A DNA stretch of 64,000 nt from Natronococcus sp. A-GB7 (GCF_029688865.1 NZ_JARUKV010000022.1:22786-86785), one strand, 5' to 3'. Counted from the stretch's first letter, positions 35,447-44,207 are shown. The notes: generated by a model from the sequence alone, not told the origin. Numbers and translations: made by a program.

Positions 35447-36493
35447 TCAGATCGCCTCCATTCGGCTGACGTTCGCGCCGAGTCGTCCGACCGTCTCGTA
35501 CGCCCCGTTCTCGTCGCGTCGCATAAGTCGGCCCTCGACGTCGTCTCGCTGGTCGGGGACGTCGAACAGCCCGGAACCACAGAGGACGTCGCCGTCGTGG
35601 ACGGTCCACGTTTCGATCACCTCGTGGGGTTCGCCGGGGAACGGCACTCGCTCGAAGTCGCGACCGAAGTTCGTCGACTCGAACAGCGCGACCTCGTGTT
35701 CGTCCTCGACCCACGCCGGCGGCGCCTCCTCGCCGCCACAGAAGAACAGCCGTCCGTCGTGAACGAAGACGCATCTGATGTAAGAAAAGTCGTTACCCTC
35801 GTCGAGCCGGGTCCAGGAGCCGCCCGCGTCGGTCGTCCGGTAGAGCCCGCCGACGCCGACCGCGTGGCCCAGACCGAGGTTCTCGAGGTCGTGGTCCAGA
35901 TACCCGGTCGTCGCGAGCCAGACGTCTTCCGAGATCGGCAGCACCTGGTGGACGTCGTCGATGATCGTCTCCCGGCGGTCGAGCCAGGTCTGACCGCCGT
36001 CGTTGCTCAGGTGGATCCCACCAGCTTCGACGCCAGCGATGAGTCGTTCCGGACGACCGGGGACGGCCTCGAGCGCCCGCAGTCGCGCGTAGTGGGGGTC
36101 GATCGGCGACTCCCAGTGACCACGGGAGGGCAGTTCGCGAAACCCCTTCAGCTCCGCCCACGTCTCGCCGTCGTCGACCGAGCGGTAGATGTAGGGATCG
36201 TTCGTCCCCGCGTAGAGCGCCCCGTCCGCAGTTGCGAGGATCGACCACACCTCGCTCTCGCCGGCGTGCCAGAAGCGGTCGCCGAGGGGGACCTCGAGGT
36301 CCTCCCAGGTTCGGCCGCCGTCCCTTGAGCGGTACGCCCCCGTCGACGACGCGACGAAGGCGCCGTCGGCGTGATCCCACGTCTTGACCGCCGTGACGAC
36401 CCCGCAGTCGAGCACCCGCTCCGCTTCGTCCCGATCGAAGGGGATCCCGTCGACCCGGTAGAGGCCGTCGTCCGTCCCGATCAGCAGCGTCAT
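35447..36493 (-). CDS. Asp-box (BNR-like) repeat beta-propeller protein
   Basis: A 348-aa protein from ATG 36493. Asp-box motifs S-x-D-x-G-x-T-W recur at SRDGGRTW (56-63), SVDDGETW (105-112), SNDGGQTW (163-170) and degenerate TTDAGGSW (220-227), as in sialidase-type or photosystem-assembly propellers. No sialidase catalytic residues were identified and no signal peptide is visible, so it is probably intracellular. TATA-like CTTTATTATG lies 22-31 nt upstream, directly next to the palindrome shared with the TetR locus. A recycled annotation as glycosyl hydrolase would be unsafe. Confidence 0.85.
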   Translation of the reverse strand: MTLLIGTDDGLYRVDGIPFDRDEAERVLDCGVVTAVKTWDHADGAFVASSTGAYRSRDGGRTWEDLEVPLGDRFWHAGESEVWSILATADGALYAGTNDPYIYRSVDDGETWAELKGFRELPSRGHWESPIDPHYARLRALEAVPGRPERLIAGVEAGGIHLSNDGGQTWLDRRETIIDDVHQVLPISEDVWLATTGYLDHDLENLGLGHAVGVGGLYRTTDAGGSWTRLDEGNDFSYIRCVFVHDGRLFFCGGEEAPPAWVEDEHEVALFESTNFGRDFERVPFPGEPHEVIETWTVHDGDVLCGSGLFDVPDQRDDVEGRLMRRDENGAYETVGRLGANVSRMEAI

Positions 36494-36523
36494 GTGTGTC
36501 ACGTTACTTCGACACATAATAAA

Positions 36524-36543
36524 GTTTTACCAGCCTGTAAAAC
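36524..36543. promoter_or_regulatory. Operator-like palindrome GTTTTAC-N6-GTAAAAC
   Basis: A perfect 7-bp dyad with spacer CAGCCT, 31 nt upstream of the Asp-box protein ATG and abutting its TATA box; the TatD-like gene starts 85 nt on the other side. Its core TTTAC-N6-GTAAA is identical to that in the palindrome at 41258-41279 beside the TetR gene. Confidence 0.6.
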
Positions 36544-36627
36544 GCTAAGTGCTCGGGCCGACGATAGGTACCCGTCGTGACGACAACGGCCTCGCTCACA
36601 CCGTTTGCGGTACACCCCACCTGACCC

Positions 36628-37629
36628 ATGCCACCGACACACTCGACGAAACGGCCGACCGACGCAGCGCACCTCGACGACCACCCGGAGCTGCCGACTG
36701 AGCTCCTCAACCTGCCCTGGATCGACGTCCACAACCACGCCCACACGCTCTCGTGGGACGATCGCGAGCGGTACGCGCTCTCCGGCTGCGAGTCGATGGT
36801 GATGGTCGCCTCGGGCTACCACTGGACGCCCTACAAACCGGTCAGGACCGACGACGTTCGGTTCCTCTGGGACGACGCGATCAACCGCCGCGCGGCGATC
36901 GAGCGAAACCACTTCTTCGAGGCTAACCACGGACTGGGGATCCACACGGGCGTCCGCATCGAGGATCCCGACGAGGCCCTCGAGGCGATGGCCGACTACT
37001 GCACCCTCGAGGAGGTCGTCGCGATCGGCGAAACAGGCGTCACCCCCTCGCAACACGTCAGCAGCTGGGATCTCGACGAGCAGCGCGCGATCGTCCAGGC
37101 CCAGATGGAACTCGCCGATACCCACGACCTGCCGGTGCTTCTCCACACGCCGAACACCTCGAGCGACTCGGGTCGGTCGTACCGGGACGGGATCGGGACG
37201 CCGGGCTACGAGAAGAACCCCGGCCTGGGACAGGAGCCGGTGATCGACGCCGAGAATCCGGCGCTCGAGGCGGTGAAGATCGACGTCGAGGCAGCCCGAG
37301 ACGCGGGCTTGGACGAGGAGCGGGTCGTCGCCTCCCACGCGGACGGGAACAACACCGAGTACCTCATGGAGGAGACCGACTGCTACCTGAGCTACACCAT
37401 CGGCCACTCGTGGCTGATCGGCGTCACCGCGGCGGACGTCGCCGACGCGATCGACGAGTACGGCCCCGAGCGGATCATGGTCGACACCGACTGTGCGAAC
37501 GTCCTGCGGACGGATCCGTTCGCGCTAAAGCGGGCCATCTTCGAACTCTATCGCTACGGGATCGACGAGGACGCGATTCGGCAGGTCGTGCTGGAGAACC
37601 CCCGCGACGTGTTCGACATCGGTCAGTGA
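36628..37629 (+). CDS. TatD-like metal-dependent hydrolase
   Basis: A 333-aa TIM-barrel hydrolase. The first metal site is VHNHAH (about 34-39); GETG near 133 supplies the bridging residue region; LLHTPNTSS near 172 and a His near 235 (ASHADGN) plus Asp near 290 (MVDTDCANV) complete the set. TatD proteins are nucleases or esterases/lactonases of the amidohydrolase superfamily; this one is longer than typical TatD (about 260). It diverges from the Asp-box gene and both probably respond to the operator between them. Substrate unknown. Confidence 0.85.
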   Translation: MPPTHSTKRPTDAAHLDDHPELPTELLNLPWIDVHNHAHTLSWDDRERYALSGCESMVMVASGYHWTPYKPVRTDDVRFLWDDAINRRAAIERNHFFEANHGLGIHTGVRIEDPDEALEAMADYCTLEEVVAIGETGVTPSQHVSSWDLDEQRAIVQAQMELADTHDLPVLLHTPNTSSDSGRSYRDGIGTPGYEKNPGLGQEPVIDAENPALEAVKIDVEAARDAGLDEERVVASHADGNNTEYLMEETDCYLSYTIGHSWLIGVTAADVADAIDEYGPERIMVDTDCANVLRTDPFALKRAIFELYRYGIDEDAIRQVVLENPRDVFDIGQ

Positions 37630-37762
37630 TCTTCGCAAAGAGAATCGACGACGTTTACGAGTAGTTGGTACTACGATTTCGATATTCGGTCTCGGTGCCG
37701 AATCTGAGGCCGCTGATTCGCTACGTAGAGATGCTTGCTGAACGCTGTGGCGGAATGTTAAT

Positions 37763-38236
37763 ATGACGGTAGTACCTCTCACTTCCGAGATAGTCGATAT
37801 GCTCAAAGAGTCGACGGCGATAGAGAATATGTGGGCCAGACACTCCAACCCGAAGAGCGGGTGGAGTCGAATGGCAGCAGCGTTTGTGGCCGTGGGCGCA
37901 CTCTACCATCGGCAATGGAAGTTATTGGGGCTCACTCTCCTGTTCTTACTCATCAATCCGGTGTTATTCCGCGAACCAAGTGAAGAGTTGGATGACTGGA
38001 TGTACAAAGTCGTACGTGCTGAAGAACGCTGGACTAATGACGGGCACCGCCTCATCGGTCTCGGCTATCCACAGATCCTAAACACCGTGAGTATCCCCAT
38101 CGGGCTCTATAGCCTCTACGCGGCGTACAAACGCAAGCCCGTCTCAACGTTGGTTTTCACACTCGCATCACAAGGGCTCAACCAATGGTGTTTGAAGGAG
38201 ATTATCGAGTACTACGAAGAAGTCGATTCGCAGTAA
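37763..38236 (+). CDS. DUF6653-like membrane protein
   Basis: A 157-aa protein with the N-terminal motif ENMWARHSNPKSGWSRMAA, resembling the DUF6653 pattern, and about four hydrophobic segments (about 38-50, 52-68, 100-118, 126-143). The coding sequence is visibly richer in A/T than its neighbours and uses codons rare elsewhere in the window (e.g. TTA, AAT), suggesting acquisition. An in-frame ATG at 37799 is a possible alternative start. Its end overlaps the downstream nucleotidyltransferase frame by about 50 nt. Confidence 0.72.
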   Translation: MTVVPLTSEIVDMLKESTAIENMWARHSNPKSGWSRMAAAFVAVGALYHRQWKLLGLTLLFLLINPVLFREPSEELDDWMYKVVRAEERWTNDGHRLIGLGYPQILNTVSIPIGLYSLYAAYKRKPVSTLVFTLASQGLNQWCLKEIIEYYEEVDSQ

Positions 38237-38745
38237 GAATAGATCCTATATTGATCCTCCGCTCAGAACAATACGTGCTTGACCTGTACGTACCGTTTCA
38301 CCAGATAGCCGCAGAGAGGATATATGCCCTATTTCATAGCCTCGGGATCCGGCTGGCGATCCCGTTTGGATCTCACGCGAGCGGAGAAACCCATTTTCGA
38401 AGTGACGTCGATCTCGTGGTCGAACTCGAAGACGCCCAACCGACCGATCCGGAGTACAACGAACGCTTCTTCGGGCAGAGTGCCGATCTCAGCGAGACAC
38501 TCGAGACTAACGAGATAGATCTCGTGGATCTCCAGAGAGCCTCTCCGGAGCTGGTAGCGACGATTTTGATCACGGAATACTCCTCGTGGGTAATGCGGAT
38601 CATGCAACTGCCCTTCGAGACCAGCTGGCGGAGACGGTCCCCTCAGTCACCGCGTGAACGGTTCGATGCGGCACTAACCAGAATCGACGAACACCTGAAC
38701 GGATCTGCCGTGACAGCAACGGACGGCGAGACGCACGACGAATGA
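38185..38745 (+). CDS. Nucleotidyltransferase (MNT-type antitoxin-like)
   Basis: A frame of up to 186 aa. The polymerase-beta-like signature is FGSHASGETHFRSDVDLVVE (Gly62-Ser63 and Asp74/Asp76), with a third acidic residue at Asp112 (NEIDLVDL), so the catalytic triad is complete. The ATG at 38185 overlaps the previous gene; the better start may be TTG 38251 or GTG 38275, giving a normal MNT length. MNT proteins neutralise HEPN toxins by adding AMP. Its stop overlaps the ATG of a short HEPN-like remnant, so the pair layout is preserved. AT-richer than surroundings. Confidence 0.78.
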   Translation: MVFEGDYRVLRRSRFAVRIDPILILRSEQYVLDLYVPFHQIAAERIYALFHSLGIRLAIPFGSHASGETHFRSDVDLVVELEDAQPTDPEYNERFFGQSADLSETLETNEIDLVDLQRASPELVATILITEYSSWVMRIMQLPFETSWRRRSPQSPRERFDAALTRIDEHLNGSAVTATDGETHDE

Positions 38746-38894
38746 CGGACGAACCCTTCCCACCGGATCGCCTCGACAGGATCCTGAACGCTGTCGAGAC
38801 GATTGAGGTCAGCCTGGGTGTCCTTGCTGCGCGGCAACTACGACGCGAATCTTCGGATCAACTCGAGAAATCGTCTCACTGCTCCGCGAACTGA
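38742..38894 (+). pseudogene. Truncated HEPN (HepT-like) toxin remnant
   Basis: A 50-codon frame starting MTDEPFPPDRLDRILNAVET with ATG overlapping the nucleotidyltransferase stop (ATGA). Position, overlap and the helical N-terminus resemble HepT-type HEPN proteins that follow MNT genes, but the frame ends before any R-x4-6-H RNase motif could occur. The length (50 against about 130-150) says the toxin is truncated and probably inactive. Assignment is inferred from context and the N-terminus. Confidence 0.5.
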
Positions 38895-38956
38895 CTGATT
38901 CACCATCCGTTGCTGCTCGAGGAAAACTGAAGCGAAGGTCGTGTTACTGACTACTG

Positions 38957-39844
38957 CTAGTCGAACGCGCAGGTGTTCGTCAGTTCGCCGAGCCCCTCGA
39001 CGCCGATCGTCACCTCGTCGCCGTCCTCGAGCAACACCGGCGGCTCCCGGTAGACGCCGACGCCCGGCGGCGTGCCGGTGAAGATGAGGTCGCCCGGCTT
39101 GAGCGTAAACGCCTGGCTACAGAACGACACCAGCTCGTCGATACCGAAGATGAGGTTCGCGGTCGTCGACTCCTGGAGTCGCTCGCCGTTGACCTCGGCC
39201 TGGATCTCGAGGTCGTGTGGGTCGTCGACTTCGTCAGCCGTGACGAGTTCGGGTCCGATCGGTGCGAAGCCGTCGAGGCTCTTGCCGCGGACCCACTGGC
39301 CGTCGCCGTGTTGAAGATCGCGAGCCGAGACGTCGTTGCCGACGAGGTAGCCGGCGACGTGCTCGAGGACCTCGTCCTCGTCGACGCGCCGGGCTTCCGT
39401 CCCGATGACGGCGACGAGTTCGGCCTCGTAGTCGACCTTCTCGGTGAGGTCGGGATCCCAGCTGATCGTGCTTCCGGGACCGGTCACGGTCGTCGGGAAC
39501 TTCGAGAAGAGGACGGGTTCGTCCGGAATCGGGTTGTCGCCCTCCTCGGCGTGGTCCCGGTAGTTGAGTCCGACGCAGACCACCTTCTGCGGATTCCGTA
39601 CAGGTGCGTGTCGCTCGAGGTCGTCGTGCTCGTAGACGCCGGTTCCCGTCTCCAGAGCGTGCTCGACGGCCAGTTCGGCCTTCCGCTGCCACTCCCAGCC
39701 GGCCAGCAGTTCGGTGCTCCGTCGGGGCAGGTCGACGCCGGCGGCGGCGCCCGCCTCGGCGAGGTTGACGACCGTTGTGTCATCTATTCTGGCGCCGCAC
39801 CAGGGCTGTGCTCCGTCCGTCGTCGTGTACTGTCCGAGTCGCAT
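38957..39844 (-). CDS. Fumarylacetoacetate hydrolase (FAH) family protein
   Basis: A 295-aa protein from ATG 39844. Family motifs: VCVGLNYRDHAEEGDNPIPD (about 91-110), FSKFPTTVTGPG (about 114-125), KVDYEAELVAVIG (about 137-149, metal-binding Glu pair), GYLVGNDVSARDLQ and GDLIFTGTPPGVG. FAH proteins hydrolyse or decarboxylate beta-dicarbonyl and oxo-acid compounds in aromatic and sugar-acid pathways. It starts 23 nt downstream of the amidohydrolase stop, so both form one operon controlled by the TetR-side palindrome. Natural substrate unknown. Confidence 0.92.
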   Translation of the reverse strand: MRLGQYTTTDGAQPWCGARIDDTTVVNLAEAGAAAGVDLPRRSTELLAGWEWQRKAELAVEHALETGTGVYEHDDLERHAPVRNPQKVVCVGLNYRDHAEEGDNPIPDEPVLFSKFPTTVTGPGSTISWDPDLTEKVDYEAELVAVIGTEARRVDEDEVLEHVAGYLVGNDVSARDLQHGDGQWVRGKSLDGFAPIGPELVTADEVDDPHDLEIQAEVNGERLQESTTANLIFGIDELVSFCSQAFTLKPGDLIFTGTPPGVGVYREPPVLLEDGDEVTIGVEGLGELTNTCAFD

Positions 39845-39867
39845 ATGGGTGAATTGGTGAGGGTGGG

Positions 39868-41226
39868 TTACTCGAGGTCGACGCCGGCCTCGTCGAGCAG
39901 CCGTTCGCCCGAGGCGACGAAGCGGTCGAACTCCTCCTCGACGAGCGGGTTTCGCAGTTCGCCGTCGCGTTTGACCGGTTCGCCGTCGACGAGGACGGTG
40001 TCGATGTGAGACGGGTCGGACTGGAAGACGACGGTCTGGATCGGGTCGTGACACGGCGCGGTCATGAAGTCGTCCGTACGGATCATGACGATGTCCGCGC
40101 GCTTGCCGGGCGTGAGCGAGCCGATCTCGTCCTCCATGTTCAGCGCCCGCGCGCCCTCGATGGTGGCCATCTCGAGGGTCTCTCGGGCGGTGGTCTGGAC
40201 CTCGGTGACCTCCGCGTCGCCCTCGAGGATCGCCTGGTTTTCGAACATCCGCTGGACCTGCAAGCCGATCCGCATCTGCGTCGCCATATCGCCGCTGATG
40301 TCCGAGCAGACGTCGACGCCCCACGCCGGCCGGCCGCCGGCCTCGAGAACCTTTCCGGTGACGGGGATGCCGTGGCCCATCTGCATCTCGACCTCCGGCG
40401 TCGCCGAGAAGGAGACACCCTGCTCGACAGCGTGGTCGACGTCCTCCTGAGCGAAGTGGTTCCCGTGGGCGACGTTGACGTCCGGTCCGAGCATGTCTTC
40501 GATCGCACCGAAGCCCTGATAGTCGTCGCCGTAGACCGACGAGGGCCAGCACGCGGCGCCCATGTGGAGCGTGGCGACGACGCCGAGTTCGCGGGCCAGT
40601 TCCAGATCGGCGCGGGCGGCCTCGTCGGTACAGAAGTCCGGCCCCCGGAGCCCGAGCGCGAGCTCGAGCAGGTCGTCGTCGCGGATGTTCTCGTCGTAGA
40701 ACTCGCGGATCTCCCGTTCGGGGAGGGTGACGTCGCTGTCGAACCACCATTTCGCCGCGTCGTCGCCCGGCGGTCCGTAGGTGTACACCGCGCGCAGTCC
40801 GGTATCCTGCAGCGCGTCGACGGCCCGTTCGGCGTGCTCGATCGAGTTGGGGTACGACCAGTCCAGGGCCGTAGTCGTCCCCGTGTAGAGCTTCTCGAAG
40901 GCGCCGAAGAGGCCGCCGAGGTACATGTCCTCGGGCTGGTAGAGGCCGGCGATGTTGCCGAGCATGTGATCGAAGTAGTCGCCCATGAGCGACCAGTCCC
41001 CGGCGATACCCCGTACCTGGGTCTGAGCGAGGTGGATGTGTGAGTCGACGAACCCCGGCAGGACGATGTGGTCGCTGGCGTCGATCTCCTCGGCGTTCGA
41101 CGCGCTCAGCCCGCGTCCGATCTCGACGATCTCGCCGTCCTCGATCAGCACGTCGGCCTCCTCGAGTTCGCCGATCTCGGGATCGAGCGAGACCACGGTG
41201 CCGTCTCGGATGAGTGTTGCTGTCAT
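39868..41226 (-). CDS. Amidohydrolase (TRZ/ATZ, chlorohydrolase/deaminase branch)
   Basis: A 452-aa cyclic amidohydrolase-type protein. Metal ligands are in GFVDSHIHLAQTQVRG (His-x-His, about 58-73), LHMGAACW (about 221), and VAHGNHFA (about 254), with Asp in GVDVCSDISGDM (about 304). C-terminal EIGSLTPGKRADIVMI is typical of the ATZ/TRZ branch. It should deaminate or dechlorinate a ring or hydrolyse a cyclic amide. It is first in a two-gene operon with FAH and divergent from the TetR gene; the palindrome at 41258-41279 covers its promoter. Confidence 0.92.
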   Translation of the reverse strand: MTATLIRDGTVVSLDPEIGELEEADVLIEDGEIVEIGRGLSASNAEEIDASDHIVLPGFVDSHIHLAQTQVRGIAGDWSLMGDYFDHMLGNIAGLYQPEDMYLGGLFGAFEKLYTGTTTALDWSYPNSIEHAERAVDALQDTGLRAVYTYGPPGDDAAKWWFDSDVTLPEREIREFYDENIRDDDLLELALGLRGPDFCTDEAARADLELARELGVVATLHMGAACWPSSVYGDDYQGFGAIEDMLGPDVNVAHGNHFAQEDVDHAVEQGVSFSATPEVEMQMGHGIPVTGKVLEAGGRPAWGVDVCSDISGDMATQMRIGLQVQRMFENQAILEGDAEVTEVQTTARETLEMATIEGARALNMEDEIGSLTPGKRADIVMIRTDDFMTAPCHDPIQTVVFQSDPSHIDTVLVDGEPVKRDGELRNPLVEEEFDRFVASGERLLDEAGVDLE

Positions 41227-41257
41227 GCTCGGTCTGACAGACTGACCGCGAGGACAA

Positions 41258-41279
41258 AAGTTTACCGTCTGGTAAACTT
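41258..41279. promoter_or_regulatory. Operator-like palindrome AAGTTTACC-GTCT-GGTAAACTT
   Basis: A perfect 9-bp dyad with a 4-nt centre, 32-53 nt before the amidohydrolase ATG and 49 nt before the TetR ATG. It occupies the TATA position of the amidohydrolase operon. Core TTTAC-N6-GTAAA recurs at 36524-36543. It is the obvious binding site for the adjacent TetR protein. Confidence 0.7.
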
Positions 41280-41299
41280 CTATCGTCGGAGCAATCGAA

Positions 41300-41317
41300 C
41301 TATATATCGTTCGAACG
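41300..41317 (+). promoter_or_regulatory. TATA box and 10-bp palindrome before tetR-type gene
   Basis: CTATATATC at 41300-41308 lies 20-28 nt upstream of ATG 41328. A 10-bp palindrome CGTTCGAACG (41308-41317) directly follows and could be an autoregulatory site. Confidence 0.5.
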
Positions 41318-41327
41318 GAGTAATCGT

Positions 41328-41960
41328 ATGAGCGAGTCCGACGGGAGCGCCTCCGACAAGGATACCGAGGAGGTGATCATGGAGGCAACGTTCCGTGCGC
41401 TACGCGAGCACGGGTATGCGGATCTCAGGATGCGCCACATCGGTGACGAGATGGAGCTGACCCGACAGGTGATCCACTACCACTTCGAGGGGAAGTACGA
41501 TCTCATGGCCTCGTTTCTCGAGTACGTTATCGATCAGTACGAGGGAAGCGTCGACATCGCGCAGGACGCGGACCCGCGGACGGAGCTCGAGGCGAGGATC
41601 GATCAGTGTCTGTTCGGTCCCGAGTTCGGGGAGTTTACCCACTGGGACCGGATGAAGGTGTACCACGAGCTGTACACGTACGCCCAGAACGACGAGCAAC
41701 ACCGAGAGATCTTCAACGAGCACTACGAGCTGATTCGCGGCAGCATCGTCGAGGTCGTCGAGGACGGCATCGAGCAGGGCGTCTTCCGCGACGTCGACGC
41801 CGAGCGGATGGGCCAGCTCGTCACCGACGTGATCCACGCGGCTCGCGGACGGCGGATCTCGCTCGGCCACGACGACGCCCCCGACGAAGCGCGGCGGGCG
41901 ATCCACGAGTTCGTCCTCGACCCACTGTGTCTCGACGCGGAGGCCGACCGGTACTCCTGA
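41328..41960 (+). CDS. TetR/AcrR family transcriptional regulator
   Basis: A 210-aa protein. The TetR DNA-binding domain spans about residues 13-60 (MEATFRALREHGYADLRMRH, then MELTRQVIHYHFEGKYDLMA). The helical ligand domain fills the rest. It is transcribed divergently from the amidohydrolase-FAH operon and a strong palindrome sits in between, the standard layout of a local repressor. It probably also controls the Asp-box and TatD-like genes, whose shared promoter has the same palindrome core. Inducer unknown; likely the compound degraded by the operon. Confidence 0.93.
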   Translation: MSESDGSASDKDTEEVIMEATFRALREHGYADLRMRHIGDEMELTRQVIHYHFEGKYDLMASFLEYVIDQYEGSVDIAQDADPRTELEARIDQCLFGPEFGEFTHWDRMKVYHELYTYAQNDEQHREIFNEHYELIRGSIVEVVEDGIEQGVFRDVDAERMGQLVTDVIHAARGRRISLGHDDAPDEARRAIHEFVLDPLCLDAEADRYS

Positions 41961-42057
41961 TCTGTCACGCGTATCGCCGACGACGTCGAGTTCACGAGCG
42001 ACGCTCCGAGCGTCGGTCTTTCGATACTGTTATTCCGTCGTTGGATAACAAACGTGT

Positions 42058-43194
42058 ATGCGACGACGGACGCTACTCGGGGGCGCCGGGGCGACGCTCT
42101 CGATCGCGCTGGCGGGCTGTGGTGACGACGAAGCGTCTCCCGACCAGAGCGACGAGTCCGACGCCAACGACTCCGACGCCAATGACTCCGACACCGACGA
42201 CTCCGGCAACGAAAGCGACGAACCGACCGACGACACCGACGACGAGCAGGTGTACGAGGACGACTCCATCGAGGGGGATATAACCCTCTCCGGAGACGTA
42301 AGCGAGTCGCTCTCGGCCCGGCGACATACGTACACGTGGGCCGACGAGCCGCCGACGGACCACTGCCACGTCCACGCCGAACTCGAGAACGAGGGTGACG
42401 AGGAGCCGACCCTCGACATGGAAGCGCGGATCTACGACGACGACGGTGTCGAGCTCTCGAGTACGCGCTACACCGACGAGACGGCCCCCGAGCCGGGGGA
42501 CGCGGAGGTCTACTCGTTCTCGCTCAGCAACTGCGAGGAAACCGCCGCGTACGAAGTCGAGATCGGGGACGTCGAGACGGACGACGAGAGCGAGGACGTG
42601 GACGAGTTGGTGATCGACGACTTCGAGGAGTACGACCAGGGCCGTCTGGTCGGTCCGTGGACCCTCGACGGGGCCGGCGACGCCGACGTCTCCTCGAGCG
42701 CGGCTCTTCACGAGGACTCGAGTCAGGGGCTTCGACAGGACGGCGACTCGAACGTCCGCTCGTTCCCCGATCAGGGACTCCCGAACTACCCCGAGGACGG
42801 TCGCGAGGTCTCGGTACTCGTGCGTCCCGAGTCGGGTGCCTCCCAGCCCTGGATCCTCGTCGGGATGGAGGAGGACGTCTGGTCGACGCAGACACCCGGC
42901 TGGCGGCTCATCGTCGACCCGAGCGGCGAGATCCGTCTCGGTCGAGAGACCGGCAGCGGCGTCGAAATCCTCGAGGAGGACTCGACGGTCCCGAACCTGG
43001 CGGACGAGACCGTCGACTGTCGGTTCGTTTTCGACAGCTCCGAGGGCGTCGAGTTCCGGGTCCAGGATCTCGAGGGGACGACGCTCGGATCGGTACGCAC
43101 GAGCGAGACGGACGGTATCGACGACGAGATGAGCATCGGGTTCCGTTCGACGAGCGGCGCCGACTGGGACTGGCTGCGGCTCGTCGACGAGTAA
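42058..43194 (+). CDS. Tat lipoprotein with C-terminal concanavalin-like domain
   Basis: A 378-aa protein. Its signal RRRTLLGGAGATLSIALAGC combines a twin-arginine motif and a lipobox with Cys at about residue 20. An Asp/Ser/Glu-rich tether follows (about 21-65), then a small beta domain (about 75-170), then a LamG/concanavalin-like domain (about 185-378) that begins VIDDFEEYDQGRLVGPWTLD. It is anchored outside the cell. No enzyme motif seen; a binding role for polysaccharide or protein is inferred. Confidence 0.82.
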   Translation: MRRRTLLGGAGATLSIALAGCGDDEASPDQSDESDANDSDANDSDTDDSGNESDEPTDDTDDEQVYEDDSIEGDITLSGDVSESLSARRHTYTWADEPPTDHCHVHAELENEGDEEPTLDMEARIYDDDGVELSSTRYTDETAPEPGDAEVYSFSLSNCEETAAYEVEIGDVETDDESEDVDELVIDDFEEYDQGRLVGPWTLDGAGDADVSSSAALHEDSSQGLRQDGDSNVRSFPDQGLPNYPEDGREVSVLVRPESGASQPWILVGMEEDVWSTQTPGWRLIVDPSGEIRLGRETGSGVEILEEDSTVPNLADETVDCRFVFDSSEGVEFRVQDLEGTTLGSVRTSETDGIDDEMSIGFRSTSGADWDWLRLVDE

Positions 43195-43348
43195 CGATAA
43201 CAGCGGGCGATCTCTACGGAGTCCTGGCGATCGCGATCCGCTCCTGCGGGATCGACGCCTCGAGTCGGTTCCGTCGCGCTCGAACCGCTGTGATCCACGT
43301 AGCCGCCTTCTTCGCCGCTTCGAGACTGGTGTCGATAGGAACGCCGAA

Positions 43349-43813
43349 TCAGTCCTCGCGGTCCGCCTCGAGTTCGAACTGCTCGTTCTCGGCGACCTTG
43401 TTGAGAACGATGCTGGTGTTCGACTGTTTGATGTCGGGATCCGTAACCAGCGCCTTGATCTGGTCGTTCATGTCGTCGGTGTCCTTGAACTTCCCGATCG
43501 CGACGATGTCGTAGTCACCGGTGACCTCGTAGACGGACATCATCTGCTGGTGATCTCGCAGCGTCTCGGTGATCTCCGCGAGCGCGCTTCCCTCTGCTTT
43601 GAGCTGCATCACCGCGGTCACGTCGTAGCCGGCGGCGTCGTAGTCGACGATCGGTGTGTACCCCTCGATGACGCCCTCGTCCTCGAGATCCGACAGGTGG
43701 TTCGAGACCGTTGTCACGGAGACGTCGAGTTCTTCGGCGAGGCTCCGGAGGCTGGCGCGACCGTTTCCGAGCAGTTCGTTGACCAGATCAGTGTCCAGAT
43801 GTTCGTAGGTCAT
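43349..43813 (-). CDS. Lrp/AsnC family transcriptional regulator
   Basis: A 154-aa protein from ATG 43813. N-terminal HTH ([21 protein letters not shown], about 20-40) and C-terminal RAM/ligand domain (about 70-145) with [16 protein letters not shown]. An in-frame ATG eight codons upstream (43837) is possible, but the domain begins at [10 protein letters not shown], so the shorter start fits. Such proteins regulate amino-acid or nitrogen metabolism. Isolated gene, so targets are not evident. Confidence 0.93.
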   Translation of the reverse strand: MTYEHLDTDLVNELLGNGRASLRSLAEELDVSVTTVSNHLSDLEDEGVIEGYTPIVDYDAAGYDVTAVMQLKAEGSALAEITETLRDHQQMMSVYEVTGDYDIVAIGKFKDTDDMNDQIKALVTDPDIKQSNTSIVLNKVAENEQFELEADRED

Positions 43814-44085
43814 TACTCCGAATATTTTTCTCCACATACTAGGATGTTACGAAAACTGAGTCGACGAATTCCGGAAAGAATCCAGCCGAGTTTATAAACG
43901 ACGATTTGCACCTTCCGAAAACCGCTCGTCGACGAGTGCCCACGGTCGAGGCGTCCAATCGGACTGCGAGACGCCGGTATCAGGTCCAACTCGCTGGTAG
44001 CGGCGAGTCGCCCGAACGAGACCGATGGCGGTACCTCGAGATCGATGGATAGCCACCGAACGACACGAGACCGTCCACAGAAGGA

Positions 44086-44101
44086 CTTCCCCTAGGGGAA
44101 G
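44086..44101. repeat. 16-bp perfect palindrome
   Basis: CTTCCCCTAGGGGAAG is completely self-complementary and contains CTAG, a tetranucleotide that is usually scarce in haloarchaeal DNA. Could be a regulator site or hairpin. Confidence 0.5.
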
Positions 44102-44182
44102 ACCGAGTGCATGGGTGCAGGGTCGATACCGCTGCGTGCGTAAGCAACCGACGGTATAATACAACCGTTACGATTTTAGTTG

Positions 44183-44207
44183 AATAATAACTATTGCTAG
44201 TATTATT
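44183..44207. repeat. AT-rich inverted repeat
   Basis: Arms AATAATA-(A)-CTA and TAG-TATTATT, ten paired bases with one bulged A, centre TTGC. It is followed by AT-rich sequence and lies about 215 nt before the MaoC gene. Confidence 0.5.

Noticed and set aside
35447..36493. Sialidase/glycosyl hydrolase reading of the Asp-box protein
   Set aside because: Asp-boxes are structural; no arginine triad or signal peptide was found.
43892..44164. 90-aa leftward frame in the Lrp-MaoC spacer
   Set aside because: Basic, Cys/Arg-rich composition unlike real proteins here, no motif and no promoter support.
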